DNA from: Glandiceps talaboti
Lineage: Eukaryota > Hemichordata > Enteropneusta > Spengelidae
Direction of reading: 5' to 3'
Length of the DNA: 64,000 nucleotides
NCBI RefSeq assembly: GCF_964340395.1
Contig: NC_135557.1
Span: 11,138,546-11,202,545 of the forward strand
Shown here: piece by piece, positions 19,424-32,500 of the stretch
How the letters are laid out: every line of letters starts with the position of its first letter
Position numbering within the stretch: position 1 is the stretch's first letter
Made by a program: the position numbers and the translations under genes
Notes under the pieces: generated by a model
The model's database searches: none
What the model was told of the DNA's origin: nothing
The model's input: only the letters and a program-made list of their open reading frames with translations

Positions 19424-20761
19424 ATGGTTACCGAGGGACACGATGGTGGTATCTATGGCTGGCTTGTAGTACTAGCAAGCCATGTATGTAGTATGTTCGT
19501 GCTTGGCATGTTCCAGTCCATAGGTCCTGTATTTGTGGCTCTACAAAGGTATTTTGATTCAAGTTCAGCCCGCACAGCATGGATTATTTCAGTGGCTTTT
19601 TGCTTGGAAACAGCATTCGGTAACGTACAAATACATTTTCATTCTTTATTTGCTGTAGGGCGGGTTGGGGCACTCGCTAACCCCTTCTTTCTTCATGAAA
19701 TTGAGCATCGTACCATCACATTTTAAACCGACGTAGTCTTAAAGATATGGCATCAGCTACATACATACCCATCTTAGTTCTTGTCATTTACTATACTGGA
19801 CCAGCATCCCGTTACTACTCGACTTCCACTAAAAATCCTCACCGCTTCTTGAGGTCAACATCCGAAAAAGCATATCTGAGGATAGGCACGTCCATATAAC
19901 ATCATGCACATTGAGTAACACCCCTCCCCTCCCCCACTCCTGTTAAGAATATGATAAAATCGTGAACTATCAATACAAGTGTAATCCGACGTAGTCCAAT
20001 CAATTAGTAACGGGTTCCGCCATTCTTTTAGTGATTCTTTTAAAGTTACTAATGTATTTGCAGGGTTGTTTGTAATCTATACAATGCCATAATGTAAACA
20101 GAAAATTAAACTATGTATGAGAAAAGTGAGCAGTATTTTTGAGTCTTTTATTCAGTGTAGTATACGAGATAGAAATATATCTTAGACTCATTCTATAACA
20201 GTTACTGTACCGTAATTGTTCCGAAAACTCTTACAAATTCTTTTTCTCCATGGTACACATGAAGTCACTCTCCTTTTTTACACAATCTCCAGGTCCCATT
20301 GCAAATATATCTGTGAAGAAAATAGGATATCGAGGTACTGTAATTCTTGGAGGTGTATTATCATCTATCGGTTTTGTACTGACTGCTTTTGCACCAAGTA
20401 TCGAGTTTATTTACTTCAGTTTTGGAGTATTAGTTGGTATGTATAACTTTATAACATTTTATTATGACAGATATAATTTTGATAACACTATTGACACGAA
20501 CAAAATGTACCTGGTATAAATAAGTTACCTATCGTTTTAGGCTGTTATCTATATTGCCAAAATACATGACTTTGTTGAAATATACTTAAAATAATAAGTG
20601 CTTATTATATTATACATATAGTAAATCACAATGTTATGGTTACATACACAACATAAAGTTTTTAAAAAAATCTACTGTCAAGTTCATTGCTATTTGACAA
20701 CATCAAAACACCATGGTACGTCCACTGTACGGCCGCTAAGTGTATGAACACAGGTTAGGCC

Positions 20762-21140
20762 AAATACAAAAAAAAAGTTGTTTGGTTCCAGTTACCCGAC
20801 CCCACCTAGTTTTTCACGCCAACCCTAAACTTTTTTTTTTACGTATTCGAGAAAAATAATAAAATCGCGAAAATCGTGAAGTCTATCTTCTATCGCAAGA
20901 AATAGTGAGTGCGGAAACTGACATCAACTTTAAAAAGACAATATCTAACTATTCTTCTAATCTATAATGGCTGTACATCTGATGAGAAGAAATACACAAC
21001 ACAGAGACCATTTGGAAACATGAACTAGACACTCACACATGAAAAAAAAATATGATAAAATAAAATGAAAAATCTATCAACCCCATCTTTTTTAAAATTG
21101 AATGTAATCGGAACCACGCAATTTTTTTTTACGCCCTATA
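20762..21140 (+). repeat. Dispersed repeat family 2, copy 1
   Basis: Shares ordered blocks with 44325-44665 and 63750-64000: gttacccgaccccacc, ttttcacgccaaccct, cgtattcgagaaaaataat, gcggaaactgacatcaact, tggctgtacatctgatgag. No coding capacity seen. Located in intron 2 of copy C. Confidence 0.7.
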
Positions 21141-22169
21141 GCTCTTTGGCGTATTTATACAACATCGTCCTAACACCGTCGTCGTAAACTGATAATGATC
21201 ATTTGCGACATGGCAACGTGCCAATGCAGAAAGTAAGATCCGACTGCCAAGAATGGTTAACACAATCTTCATGGTCGACAGTTTCATGTTGTGAGGTTTT
21301 TAGCTAACATACTTGTTTTTGCGTCAATATCTAAGAAGATGTTTTCTATGGATTTGGTGTTCCTTGCCATAGACTTGTCTTGGTATTATTATCTTTAGAA
21401 GTTGTCTACACCAGGCCAAGGCTTCTACAACGGTACTCTTGGAAGCACAGAAATCTGTTCTGCATTTGAAATTAGCATAAAGAATCTGAGTGGATCTTCA
21501 GGCACTCGGAATTGACTACCGTTCTTATTAAAGCCACGTAGTGACGCGGGTAAGACGCACTTGTTCAGGATAAATGCTGTTAGCAATCCATTCAGTAAAT
21601 TATGACTCACCATGCGACAAACAAGATGGCTACCTTTATGTCAAATTCATCATCAGCACATTTCATTGACGAATGCAACTTTTGAGTTTGATACTCATCA
21701 CGTAGTAATTTGTTCAACACATTTCACCGAGCAAGTTATTGTTGACTTTTGGCCACCTGCACCGCACTTGAAAGTGCAAAACCAAATAAGTATACTAGTA
21801 CGATTGGACTGAGAATATATATTTGAAAGCATGCGAGTAGACCAAAACTTTAAGCAAAGTCATAGGTCAAAGATCCCTTCAGTCGCATGAACTGTGATAT
21901 AAATAGTTCATTGAATCATCAATAGACAGCTTTTCGAGGCTTCTTTGTGTCCTGAAGAAGCTGTAATGGTATGTTCCAATTGACCGACTTTACCTTGTCG
22001 ACAATAAATATCGGAATCTCCAGGGAAAATATTGGATTGTAATGAACAGCTTTTCTAGCCCTTCATGGGACTCCCAATTTATTCGTTTCACATATGCCCA
22101 AAATTCATTTTTCTAGCCTTTTGCAGACAGTCGGTATCCTGAATGCACCATTATATTTAGCTGAGCTAC

Positions 22170-22190
22170 TGGTGTTAGTGGTGGTGGTGG

Positions 22191-22257
<67 letters not shown>

Positions 22258-22275
22258 GGTGGTGGTGGTGGTGGT
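22170..22275. repeat. (GTT)n/(GGT)n tract in intron 2 of copy C
   Basis: Simple trinucleotide tract about 160 bp before exon 3. Same place as the (GGT)n of copy D and the short one of copy E. Confidence 0.95.
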
Positions 22276-23332
22276 AATGTCAAATTTAAAAGATTTCTGT
22301 GGTTAAAAGGTCATGACACTCGGGTTGGTGCAGAGAGTGTCTTTTGATAATTACATCAAGATAAGTCTTGAGCAAGTTTGTAGGTCAAGCGTTTTATTTG
22401 GATGATCAAATTTGGTTCATTTTTTTCCATTTATAGGATGTGGTTATGGACTTATTGTAATTCCTCGACTCGGACTTCTTCCATTTTACATCAAAAAGAG
22501 ATTTGCCATGCGAATGCTTTTGCAGTAAGTGGTGCTGGAATAGGAACGCTCATCTTCACCCCATTATGGCAACTATTGATTGAGATGCATGGTTGGAGAG
22601 GAGCTTTTATCGTATTTTCAGCGATAAATGCCAACTTGTGTGTATGCGGAGCCCTCTTTAAACTACCCAAGAAGAACGCGGAAACAACATCTACAGAGAT
22701 GAGTGAAACACAGATTGAGAATGAAATATTAAACCGGGAAAATGGACCAAAAGAGAAAATATCACCCTTACGACAGATGATCAAATTATGTGACTGTAGT
22801 CTATTTTCCAGGTATCCAGTGATGGCAGTAATGACGTTTTCAATGTTTGTTGGATATGGCATTGGTTTCATAGGCTCACCAGCTTATATGGTTGCACGAG
22901 CTAAGTCTATCGACCTTAGTTCAGAAGGTAACATTGCCTTAGCCATGTCTATATTTGGAGTGGCTGGTATAGTAGGCAGACTTTCTCCACCTGCTATATT
23001 ACATTTCACACCTAGTACCATGACCAGTACAAGATTGTTTGGGTTGGCACAAATCTTAAGTGGAATAACCAATATTTTCAGTCCGTTTGCTGATTCGTAC
23101 CCAACTTATTGTGTGTACGCGGCTACAATGGGATTCAGCACTGGAGTTTTCGCTACAATGATATCACAGACAATGAAAGATGTAATTGGCCCTTCAAACT
23201 TGACGGCAGGTTTATCTGTGATCCTTCCTTGGATCAGTCTTGCAGGATTGCTTGGGACACCATTGGCAGGTAATCAATTATTTGTAAAACAACCAATTGT
23301 TTTGTCCAGTTTTATTTATCTGTCCAATGCTG

Positions 23333-23505
23333 CATTTGTTGATATGGTTATGGTCTTAATATGAGTCCTCTACTTGGACTTATTGCATTTTACACCAAAG
23401 AGAGATAAGTCATTTAGAATGTATTGCAACGAGTGGATGAGGGGTAGAAACAATTCATTTGAACCTCATTATAGAAACAAATTATTGTGGTGTATGGTTG
23501 GTGTT
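23333..23505 (+). pseudogene. Decayed exon 3 duplicate in intron 3 of copy C
   Basis: Recognisable by ggttatggtcttaatatgag, cctctacttggacttattgc, tacaccaaagagagata and tgtatggttggtg. More decayed than in B around TM5. Confidence 0.75.
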
Positions 23506-24264
23506 ACTATCCCAGTAGTTTTAGATGTACAATGTACTCTATAGATTCAATAATTGTTACCACTACAATAACAGTTAATGATTCACAGACATGCACAGTG
23601 AGTACGATCGTGATATGACAGAGAGAAAGTAAGTAAGTAAGTAAACATGTGTGAGAGAATGGATGAGAGAAATAGAGCAACAGACAGACTGTGTGGTGGT
23701 AGGGTGAGTGTTTGATATGTTATAAAACTTAAGTATCTGGTTCTCCTTTTTTCTCACATTGTCACTTTCTTGTATTAGCTCTGCAATGTTATAACCAGTG
23801 TAAAACAATCCATACATTCATACTTATTGTTTTTCTCATAGGATGGATATATGACATAACCCAGGATTATAACAATTCTTTCTACTTTTACGGTTGCTGT
23901 ATGTTGACTGCTGGCCTTGCTGTTCTGTTATTTGAGCGAATTTATCGGTTATATCAGGAGAAAATGGTTGGAGAGAGCGACGCAAAGTACGAGGTTGGCG
24001 AGGAACACAGTGCTTGTTCAGGAAGTAGAACTAATACCGGATGATATATTTCTCTAACTTGCAATTATAGTATATTTCAATCAAACCTAGCATAACGATG
24101 AATATAACATAGCATCCGGCTAATACACACGACACTTTGTACCATTACGTAACCAGATTGGTGGCAATGTTTCAAATTCAGCTTGACAAATAATATGTTT
24201 ACAAATAATATGTTTCAGTCATATTAATTTATGATATTGCAACTTTGACATATAATTAAAACAC

Positions 24265-24690
24265 GTGACGAAACAAAGTGTCACCTGGCTTAACAAAATC
24301 TCACTAGCATTGCATATTTTATCACATGGCTTGACAAATCTCACTAACATTGCATATTTTATCACATGGCTTGACAGAATTTTACTAACACTGTACGTTG
24401 TATCACATGGCCTAACAAAATTATATCATCTGGTTCAACAAAAAGTGTATCGTACAGTGTACATTATTTCGTATAGATCGATAAAAAATACTATGAATAT
24501 AGATATTTATCGAGCAAGACGATAACAGTAGTGTTAGTATGATTTTTGTTCAATTAAACTATAAATGTAGCACTGTTGGTAAGATTTTGTTATGCCAGAC
24601 GATTAAATGTAGCACCGTTGCAGTGCTAATAAGACTTCTGTTGAGCCAGACGATAAAATATAGCATTGTAAGTTATTGTTGTTGAGGCAA
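24265..24690 (+). repeat. ~55-60-bp imperfect tandem repeats 3' of copy C
   Basis: Repeated wording atcacatggcttgacaaa...tcactaacattgcatatttt, passing into agacgataaaatgtagcac ... ttttgttgagcc units. Related runs follow copy B (17150-17460) and copy E (44690-44900). Confidence 0.7.
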
Positions 24691-24744
24691 GTGACGCTTT
24701 GTTTCAAGTGTCTGGGTTATCATTGTCATACTGGCCTACGTAGC

Positions 24745-27700
24745 TATGTGTACACTTATAGAGTGGATGATATTGCTTGTGCTCTAACCTTGACATAGTT
24801 CTAATTTAAATATCACTGTATGTTACTTGGGTTGTGAACTTTAAAAAGTTACTTGATTAATGCCAAGTCGTAAATTACACCCATTGGTAATCCTGCATGT
24901 CGAGACGAATGTGAGTTTTGATTAAACTGATAACAGAGAGTTTTGTGTGTGTATATTTATACACGTAGAGTTAATTATTCTGAAAAGGGCAATGGTTATC
25001 ATTTTACTGAATGTTATTGCTTTATTACATTTTCCAACTAATACATATGCTATCGCAGACATGATTCTCATTTAAGGGCAGATTGAAGGTAACGCAGCGA
25101 TTCTCAGAGGAAGCAGTTATATGTAACAGAGTTTGAAGAAAGGTGGCCGCATGCACCAAGAAGGACACAATCCATGTGCAACGAGTAAATCTAACAATTT
25201 AATATTCGTTGTATCAGTAAAAGTCATTATTGTGATGGCCAAGTATAGTGCGTATAGTTTTAAGGGTGTCGTGTATTTTTGTTCATTGGGCACGATTGAA
25301 ATAGAAGCAGGTGAAATGCACATAAAATCGTAAGTGCTAATTCAGGTTGGGGTAGGAAATGCGGTCAAGGCATAGTACGTACTAACCACAGTCTGTGTAC
25401 TAACGCACATGTTGACTTCGACCTGTATTACACGTAGCCAGAAGTGTAGTTCTCAACTTATGCTATACTGCAATGTGTGATGAAGACAACAGCAATAACG
25501 ACATTGTTACAAAGTGATACAAAACAACAGGTTTTAGGTCAAATAAGTGTATCTGCCAATTCCAAAAATATGTTATGTAATCCCTAGAGGTAAATAACGT
25601 ATCGTTTCACACTTCATCTCAGTTTCACGCTTGCATGCTCACGATTTAAACATTTTTTGAAAGTTCTGTGTATTCAGTGCACTAAGGCAACCATTTTCAA
25701 AGGTAACTGTGCTTATTTTTCATTGCAATACCCCTCGAATTGATGCCATAAAAATCTCAGATTAAAGGCCAGTCACCAGACATTCCGTGAAAAAACACTG
25801 CAATTTAACATCTATCAATGAAATGTCTGAATAAAATACTTGTAATGCCCCTTGCTGTTTTTAAGTCATCGATGATTTTAGCAACTTTATGTAAATAAAT
25901 GATTATTCCTAGTCGTTCGGCAAAGTCATGTAAACAAGAGGCGAGTGAGTTGGTTTCTATCATTGTCTATCTCACTTGTATATGATGTGTGTACCACGGC
26001 ATAAACACATAAATACAGTGAACGTGATTCAGGTAAAAGCTACTGATTACATTCTAGAGACATCACTCGCCTCGCACGTGCACAGTATAACGGTCGCCAT
26101 CTTTATCACACTGGTCAGCATGTCTCGGACTGAGAAATTCTGGATAATAATATCGATATTCCTGTAACAACCGATGATACCGTGACAGCCACATATCTCC
26201 AACTATATTCAGTGTCATTATCGTTTGGGACCCGAAAGTACGTACGTACGTACGTACGTACGTACGCATATACGCACACAACATCATCAGTTGAGTTGGA
26301 GAATTTGAAGCATTGTATGTAGACAGGGGTTATTTCTGTGACTGACCCAAATATTTCACAAACGCAATGGGTAGACTCTATCACTCACAAGGTGAATGCT
26401 GATTTGGCGAGACGCCTGAATCCGGAGAAATAACTCAAACAGTCGCAGATGATTGGCACACCGCGCCTGCAGATACTACATTGCCTGGCCTGGCTGAATT
26501 TGGGAGAGTGTGGGATCCGGGAATGACTGGGAAAGTCCTTGACTAGTTAGATGATGATTATTCACACTTGGCCCGCTGGTAATGTATTGCAGTTCCTTGG
26601 TGATCCCATGATAGACTGTAACCTGCCATGAGACGTGCAACATAGCCATCTTACGTATATAAACCTGCATGAATACATTCCTGTAGGAAGTGTACTAGAG
26701 TGTGGATCCGTCTTCATAAAAGGGAAATGGTGGGTAACAATTCCTCAACACTCAATCCCCAAAATGATTTAAATGCTGCTAGACTTGAAAAAAAAGCATA
26801 ATGTCCCAGAATCAGTGGTAATGTCTTGATAATTTTAAAGCCACTGGTTATTTCTGAATAGTACCACCACGAATATATGTAAACACTCTGCAGGAATCAA
26901 TATATATGTTTTTAGTTTTAATTGGCCGTGTTGAAGGCCAGAACTACACACAGAGGATAAGAAGATAAGTGAGGTCAACATCTCCAACTCCACCATCTTA
27001 TCCCCAAATAGCTTACCACACTGCTCCATTATGAGAACCACTCCCATACTCAGCACAACTAACAATTGATTCAATACATGGTTAGTAAACAGCGATTTGC
27101 CTGATATTGTTGGCAATGGTTGGATGTGGCAGCAATAGGATTTAGAACCACTGGCAGAGATGAGCTGCCAAAATCACAAAATAAAACATAGTCAGATTAT
27201 ATGATCTTCCCCTAATTCCATTTTCTAAAGTATGGCCCTCCCTCGAGAACAAATTTGTAAATTTTAAAAGTGACCCCTCCTAATTCCCCACCTTCTTTTA
27301 CCTGAGATCTTCTTCTGCCTGAGACCTATTTTCTTTGTACATTTAAACCGAGCTAAGCATTAGATGCACTCTTTCGATTGTCTTTAAAGGTCTTTATATA
27401 TGGCTGTAACCTTGATCTCCAGAGCCAATCGCGAAGGTTTAAGAGTTTTACGTTTTATGAGATACCTTGCATGTTGTGCAAAGGTAGAACGGACATGTAT
27501 TGTACCGATCATATCAACAGAAGACTTTTCTCAACTTTCACCATAGCTAAGTTTATTTGTCCATGACATTATGATCATACAATTTAATTCTACTTTTGAG
27601 AAATTTTGGGAGAACTTGGTAAGTTCTTTGGCTTTTTCCTCCTTGTTTTATTGTTTGTGAGACTTCGTGAAATATCGTACATCACAGAGACAAACAAAGG

Positions 27701-27849
27701 CTTCGTACATCATGTCTATGATGACGTAAACTACGTTCGTTCATCACGAGACTAGCTTTACGCCCTGGGTCTCTCATGTCAAATATAGAGGAATGGACCT
27801 ATACATATCGAAAAAATCATCCTAATCTCACGAAAAACTACCATGAAAT
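24745..27849. other. Spacer between copies C and D, no gene recognised
   Basis: 24862-25012 is a block also found 3' of E and F (see findings). Short frames at 25133-25333 and 26835-27116 (minus) show no known motif. A (TACG)n tract is at 26238. The region ends at a dead LINE fragment. Confidence 0.5.
26238..26267. repeat. (TACG)n microsatellite
   Basis: Self-complementary tetranucleotide run in the C-D spacer. Confidence 0.95.
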
Positions 27850-28550
27850 AAAATGAAGTGTTTATTAAATATACTCGACACATTGGTCGAGTATATGGGA
27901 AATAGGAAGATGATGTTCAATACCTTAGTCCTTCCCCATTTTGATTATGCTGCGAATGTATGGTGTAATACGAATCAAAAGTATTTGAAGACACTTGAGC
28001 TCCTCCATAAACGAGCTGGTCGACTGCTCCTTGAAATTCCCCGTGATACTAGTACGGGTTGGGTCAACCCTCAAATTAGATGGAAGCGCCAACTGGCAAC
28101 ACTCGTCTACAATCCGTAACGGGCAATGCACCTTGTTACCTCACTGAAATGTTCAATCTTTCCAACCAAATTCATCTTCATAACAAAAGACAGGCCAGTA
28201 AAGGTAACATATACATCCCTACAGTTAAAACGGAATATGGGAAACGGGCATTTCGCTATAGTGGTGCTGTTATATGGAACAATCTACCCCTATCCATAAG
28301 ATCAGCTCCGAACTCATCGATATTTAAAAGACATCTTAAGAATGTAGTCTGGTAATAATGTGGGTGGATATCTTTTAAAGTGCACTCTGCGTCTGTAACT
28401 TTTTGTCCTGGTTTGTCCCTTTTGTTTGTTTGTTTTGTTTGTTTTCTGTGTACGTAATCTTGCAACAGGTTCCATTTGGAGGACAGTGCTAATGCACTGA
28501 AATGGTGTCTGTATATGAAAGATTAATAAAAAAAAATTAAATAAATTGGT
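27850..28550 (+). mobile_element. 5'-truncated, frameshifted LINE 3' end
   Basis: Frame 1 (27853-28119) gives a C-terminal RT-associated segment: NTLVLPHFDYAANVW, LELLHKRAGRLLL. The sense continues in another frame (28080-28355) with YGKRAFRYSGAVIWNNLPLS and a terminal FKRHLK. These are standard 3'-end motifs of non-LTR ORF2 proteins, of a different lineage from the CR1-like element in copy D. The shift is near 28085-28110. The A-rich stretch at 28527-28546 may be the element's end. It lies between copies C and D and is dead. Confidence 0.72.
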
Positions 28551-28644
28551 GTTGGTCATTTAGTGTCTTCACTTAGCTGAACGAAATAGCTATATTGAGG
28601 AACAATATCTAATTGTCAATTACATACTAACACAAATAAATAAA

Positions 28645-28672
28645 TACTAACATACATACATACATACATACA

Positions 28673-28704
<32 letters not shown>

Positions 28705-28776
28705 GACATACATATAGACATACATACATACGTACGGACGTACGTACGTACGTACATACATACATACATACATACA

Positions 28777-28808
<32 letters not shown>

Positions 28809-28920
28809 GACATACATATAGACATACATATAGACATACATACGTACGTACGTACGTACGTACATACATACATACATACATACATACATACACACATACA
28901 TACATACATACATACATACA
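28645..28920. repeat. (CATA)n with (TACG)n and TATAGA islands
   Basis: Upstream of copy D; the matching tract upstream of copy E is at 39717-39841, with the same sequence following both. Confidence 0.95.
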
Positions 28921-29247
28921 CCCTTGATACGATCGTGTCTGGAATTTATGTCAATATTTGTTGTTATAGCACTTAATTGAAATGTGTTTAATATCTTTCA
29001 CAGAAACTGTTACAAATTACGACAGTTTATTACGATTTCTTATTTAACATGGAAACACGTTTTTTTCATTACAAATATTGGCTGTACGCTAATAACCTGT
29101 TCTTCCTTCATCCAGGTCACCTGCAAGAAAAAACGCCATAATTATTCACTTATTCCTTGCACAATTTCAAAGGGGAATCTTCTACCATTACACCATGCAT
29201 ACATAAATAGAACAGGTTGTATAGTGTTTCAATGCCCTCGATAGCAG

Positions 29248-29255
29248 TGACGTCA
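29248..29255 (+). promoter_or_regulatory. CRE-like palindrome upstream of copy D
   Basis: TGACGTCA, a full CREB/ATF site, 285 nt before the ATG inside the conserved 5' block. The matching place in B reads tgatgtca and in C tgatgtcg. Confidence 0.4.
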
Positions 29256-29532
29256 TTGATCTCAGAACCATGACTTGTGCCCACTTCAATCAAGTGTAGT
29301 GTAGAGTTCGACAGCAAAAGACCATTGACCTATATAAATCATTTCAGATGTTTACAACGTCAAGAAGTACAAGTAGATCTGTAAACGATAGTAGATAGAG
29401 TTTCCCATGTTGCTGTGTGTGTAGATTATTGGTTTATACAGCTATCAAACAGTGGGACAGATCAGCTCCACGTTGATATGACAGCTATACAAAAAGAAGT
29501 GTCAAGCCGAGTTGAAAGTCTGAAATAATACA

Positions 29533-32500
29533 ATGGCTACTGAGGGTCACGATGGTGGTATCCATGGCTGGTTTGTGGTACTAGCATGCCATGTATGTAG
29601 TATGTTCGTGATTGGCACATACCAATCCATAGGTCCTGTATTTGTGGCTCTACAAAGGCATTTTGATTCAAGTTCAGCCCGTACAGCATGGATTATTTCA
29701 GTGGCTTTTAGCTTGGAGTCGGTTTTCGGTAAAGTACATATACATTTTCATTGCAGTGGGGCGGGGTGGGGCGGAGGGCAGTCGCCCACCCCTTTAGTTC
29801 TTTGTGCTATTGATCATCTTATGACATTTTAGATCGACATAGTCTTAAAGATATGGCATCTGATAGATACATACCCATCTCAGATCATGTTTTTTGCTAT
29901 ATTGGACCAGACTCCCGTTCCCTCTGAACTCCCACTAAAAATCCACAACGCTTAGGTCAACATCCGAAAAAAGCATACCTAAGGAAAGGCACGTCCTTAT
30001 TACGTCATACACCCTCCCCCATCCACCCCAACCTTGTTAAGTGTGTGATAAAATCTTGGATTTCTCACCAATACAAGTGTCAATCCGCCATAGTGTAATC
30101 AAAAGATAACGGATTCCGCCATTCTTTTAGTGGCTTGTTTACTGTGATTCAATTGTCACTGTATCACTAGAGTATTAGCAGAGTTGTTTGAAATGTGTAT
30201 AGAGTCATACGCTACGATAAACAGACAATTAGTCTGTATATGAAAAAGGTGAGCTGTACTTTGGAGTCTCTTAATCAGTGTAGTATACGAGTTAGGAATA
30301 TATATTTTAGACCCATTCTGTAACTGTTACTGCGCCGTATTTGTTCCATTATAAAACTCTTACATATCCCGCCTTTGTCCATGGCACACGTGAATTCACC
30401 ACTCTCTTTTTTCGCTCAATCTCCAGGTCCCATTGCAAATATATCTGTGAAGAGAATAGGATATCGAGGTACTGTAATTCTTGGAGGCGTATTATCATCT
30501 ATTGGTTTTGTACTGACTGCTTTTGCACCAAGTATTGAGTTCATTTACTTCAGTTTTGGAGTATTAACTGGTATGTATAACATTACAACATTTTACCATG
30601 GCAGTTATAATTTCTAATAACACCATTGCCATGAAAAAAATATTTTGCTGGTGTGTATAAATAAGTTACATATGGCTGTTGGTTTTTATTTTTATGCAAA
30701 AAAACATTGGCTTTGTTGAAATTTAGTGCCTATTATAGTAAATCAAAATGCTAAATAAGGTTTCATACCCAAAACAAATTATTCTAAAATACTTTAGAAT
30801 TTATTACTTCTTGACAACATCAAAACCCCAGGATACATCCACTGCACGTCCGCTAAATGTATGTACACAGGTTATTGCTCTTCGGTGTGTTTATACAACA
30901 TTATCATAAACACCATCGTCGTAAAACGACAGTACCCATTTGCAACAAGGCACCGTGCCAGAAGATTTTATGTCAATGCAGAAAGTATCATCTGACTACC
31001 AAGAATAGTTGACACAATTTCGTTGGTGAAATGGGTACACGCGCACGGTTCCCATTTAACTAACGTGTAACATAAGGCTGGAGTCAGAATTTACGGTAGG
31101 GAGGGGGAGGGCATGAACAAGATGAGGATTCAGGGGGGGGGACATGACATTCTAATGGTCTGAAAGGGGGGCGAAATATGTTGCTCATTATCATGATTTG
31201 AACCAAATTAAACCTCGGGAACGGTCGTTTACCGAGTAAATTAAAAAAATTATCGGGGCTTTGCCGCAATGCCTTCTCCCACACCGTCCTCATTGAAAGA
31301 TAAAACCCTGCTGACTATTAAAGTATCTCAAAGTACAGCCAATGTGTGACCTTTTACGCAAAGCCCACGTATAATTGTAAAGAAATCTCTCATTATTATG
31401 TATGGACACTGAAGTTTATTTCCACCGTTAGTTAATGTAGTGCACCATATCCTTCAACTCTGAAGTGGATCAGGGATGTGGGGTGGGTACTTTATCATCA
31501 CACATTAAAATATGTGTAGCGGGGGGGGGGGGGGCTACGAACATTCTTGGGTTCATTTTCGGGGGATGAGGGTGGCATGACATGTTTTGAGAGCTGGAAT
31601 GGGGTGAGGGGGGGTGCAAGATTTTTTTTACCAAAATAATTTCTCCCTAGCACCCCCCCCCCCGGTAAAATGTGACTCCAGCCTAATTTCCGGGCGCACA
31701 CTCGAGATATGATTCATCATGCGACAAGCAAGATGGCTGCTGTCACGTTATCAGCATCAGGCTCAGCTCATTTAATCAGAGAATGTAATTTTGATTGCAA
31801 TACTCACCTGGTGTGCTTTTTTCAACTCAATTCACCGAACAAGTTATTGCTTTCTTTCTACCACCGCACTTGAAAGTTCTAAAACAATATAAGTATACGT
31901 TTATACTAGCGCGATCGGTTATTTGATAGCATGTGAGTTGTCCTAACTCTTGAAGCTAGGTCAAAGGTCAATCGTATATTAAAGGGAAGAGGTAAATAGT
32001 TCACTCAGTGCGCATGCGTGAAATGTGCGAACATCTAGTTTGCATCGCGGACCATCAGTCCGAAAAAAGAATGGACTTTTAGTGACTTTAGTTGACTAAG
32101 AGTAATAGTAAACAGAGTTGAATAGTTTTTGAGTACACTAATCAGAGGAAACAGTCTGGGTTGGAGTATTTGGTCGATATTCGCCGACTTGAAGTATGGC
32201 CTGTGCAGCCCAAGAAATCCAAGATGGCGGCGACCATCGTCAACAAAATGAAACGTCGTCAAGCCAGTTTCTCATACAACCACAACAACCAAGAAGAGGA
32301 AAAAGAGTAAGAGGAACCTTGCAGTCTACGAGCAGCATCATAGGTGACGAAGGTTGGGAATGTGATACATGTCAAATTTCGTCTTCCGACAAAAAGTGTA
32401 AACTCCTTAAATGTGATTACTGTGAGACTAGGAGATGCATTAAGTGCCTGAAGATACCAGAAGCAACATATAAAAACGTAGGAGACAGGCCAGATTTCCC

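Larger units (their letters stand above)
19424..24044 (+). pseudogene. SLC16/MCT-like copy C, 1-nt frameshift in exon 3
   Basis: Exons are 19424-19619, 20293-20436, 22437-23269 and 23842-24044. Everything is open except exon 3. There the codons for the alanine-isoleucine before TM5 read gccatgcg instead of the gccattgcg of copy E, a 1-nt loss near 22509. The frame then hits TAA at 22526-22528. After the loss the original frame stays open across TM5-TM11, so the lesion is very young, a polymorphism, or a base-call error in a TT pair. Exon 4 uses a shortened but open C-terminus ending in TGA 24042-24044. If the base is restored by resequencing, the gene would be a normal member of the family. 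The signature sequences of TM1 and TM5 and the TM8 VGRL arginine are otherwise kept. Confidence 0.75.

Noticed and set aside
22402-22509. A separate 320-aa single-exon gene at copy C exon 3
   Set aside because: Its N-terminal part is the intron and the wrong frame of exon 3; only the part after the 1-nt loss is family sequence.
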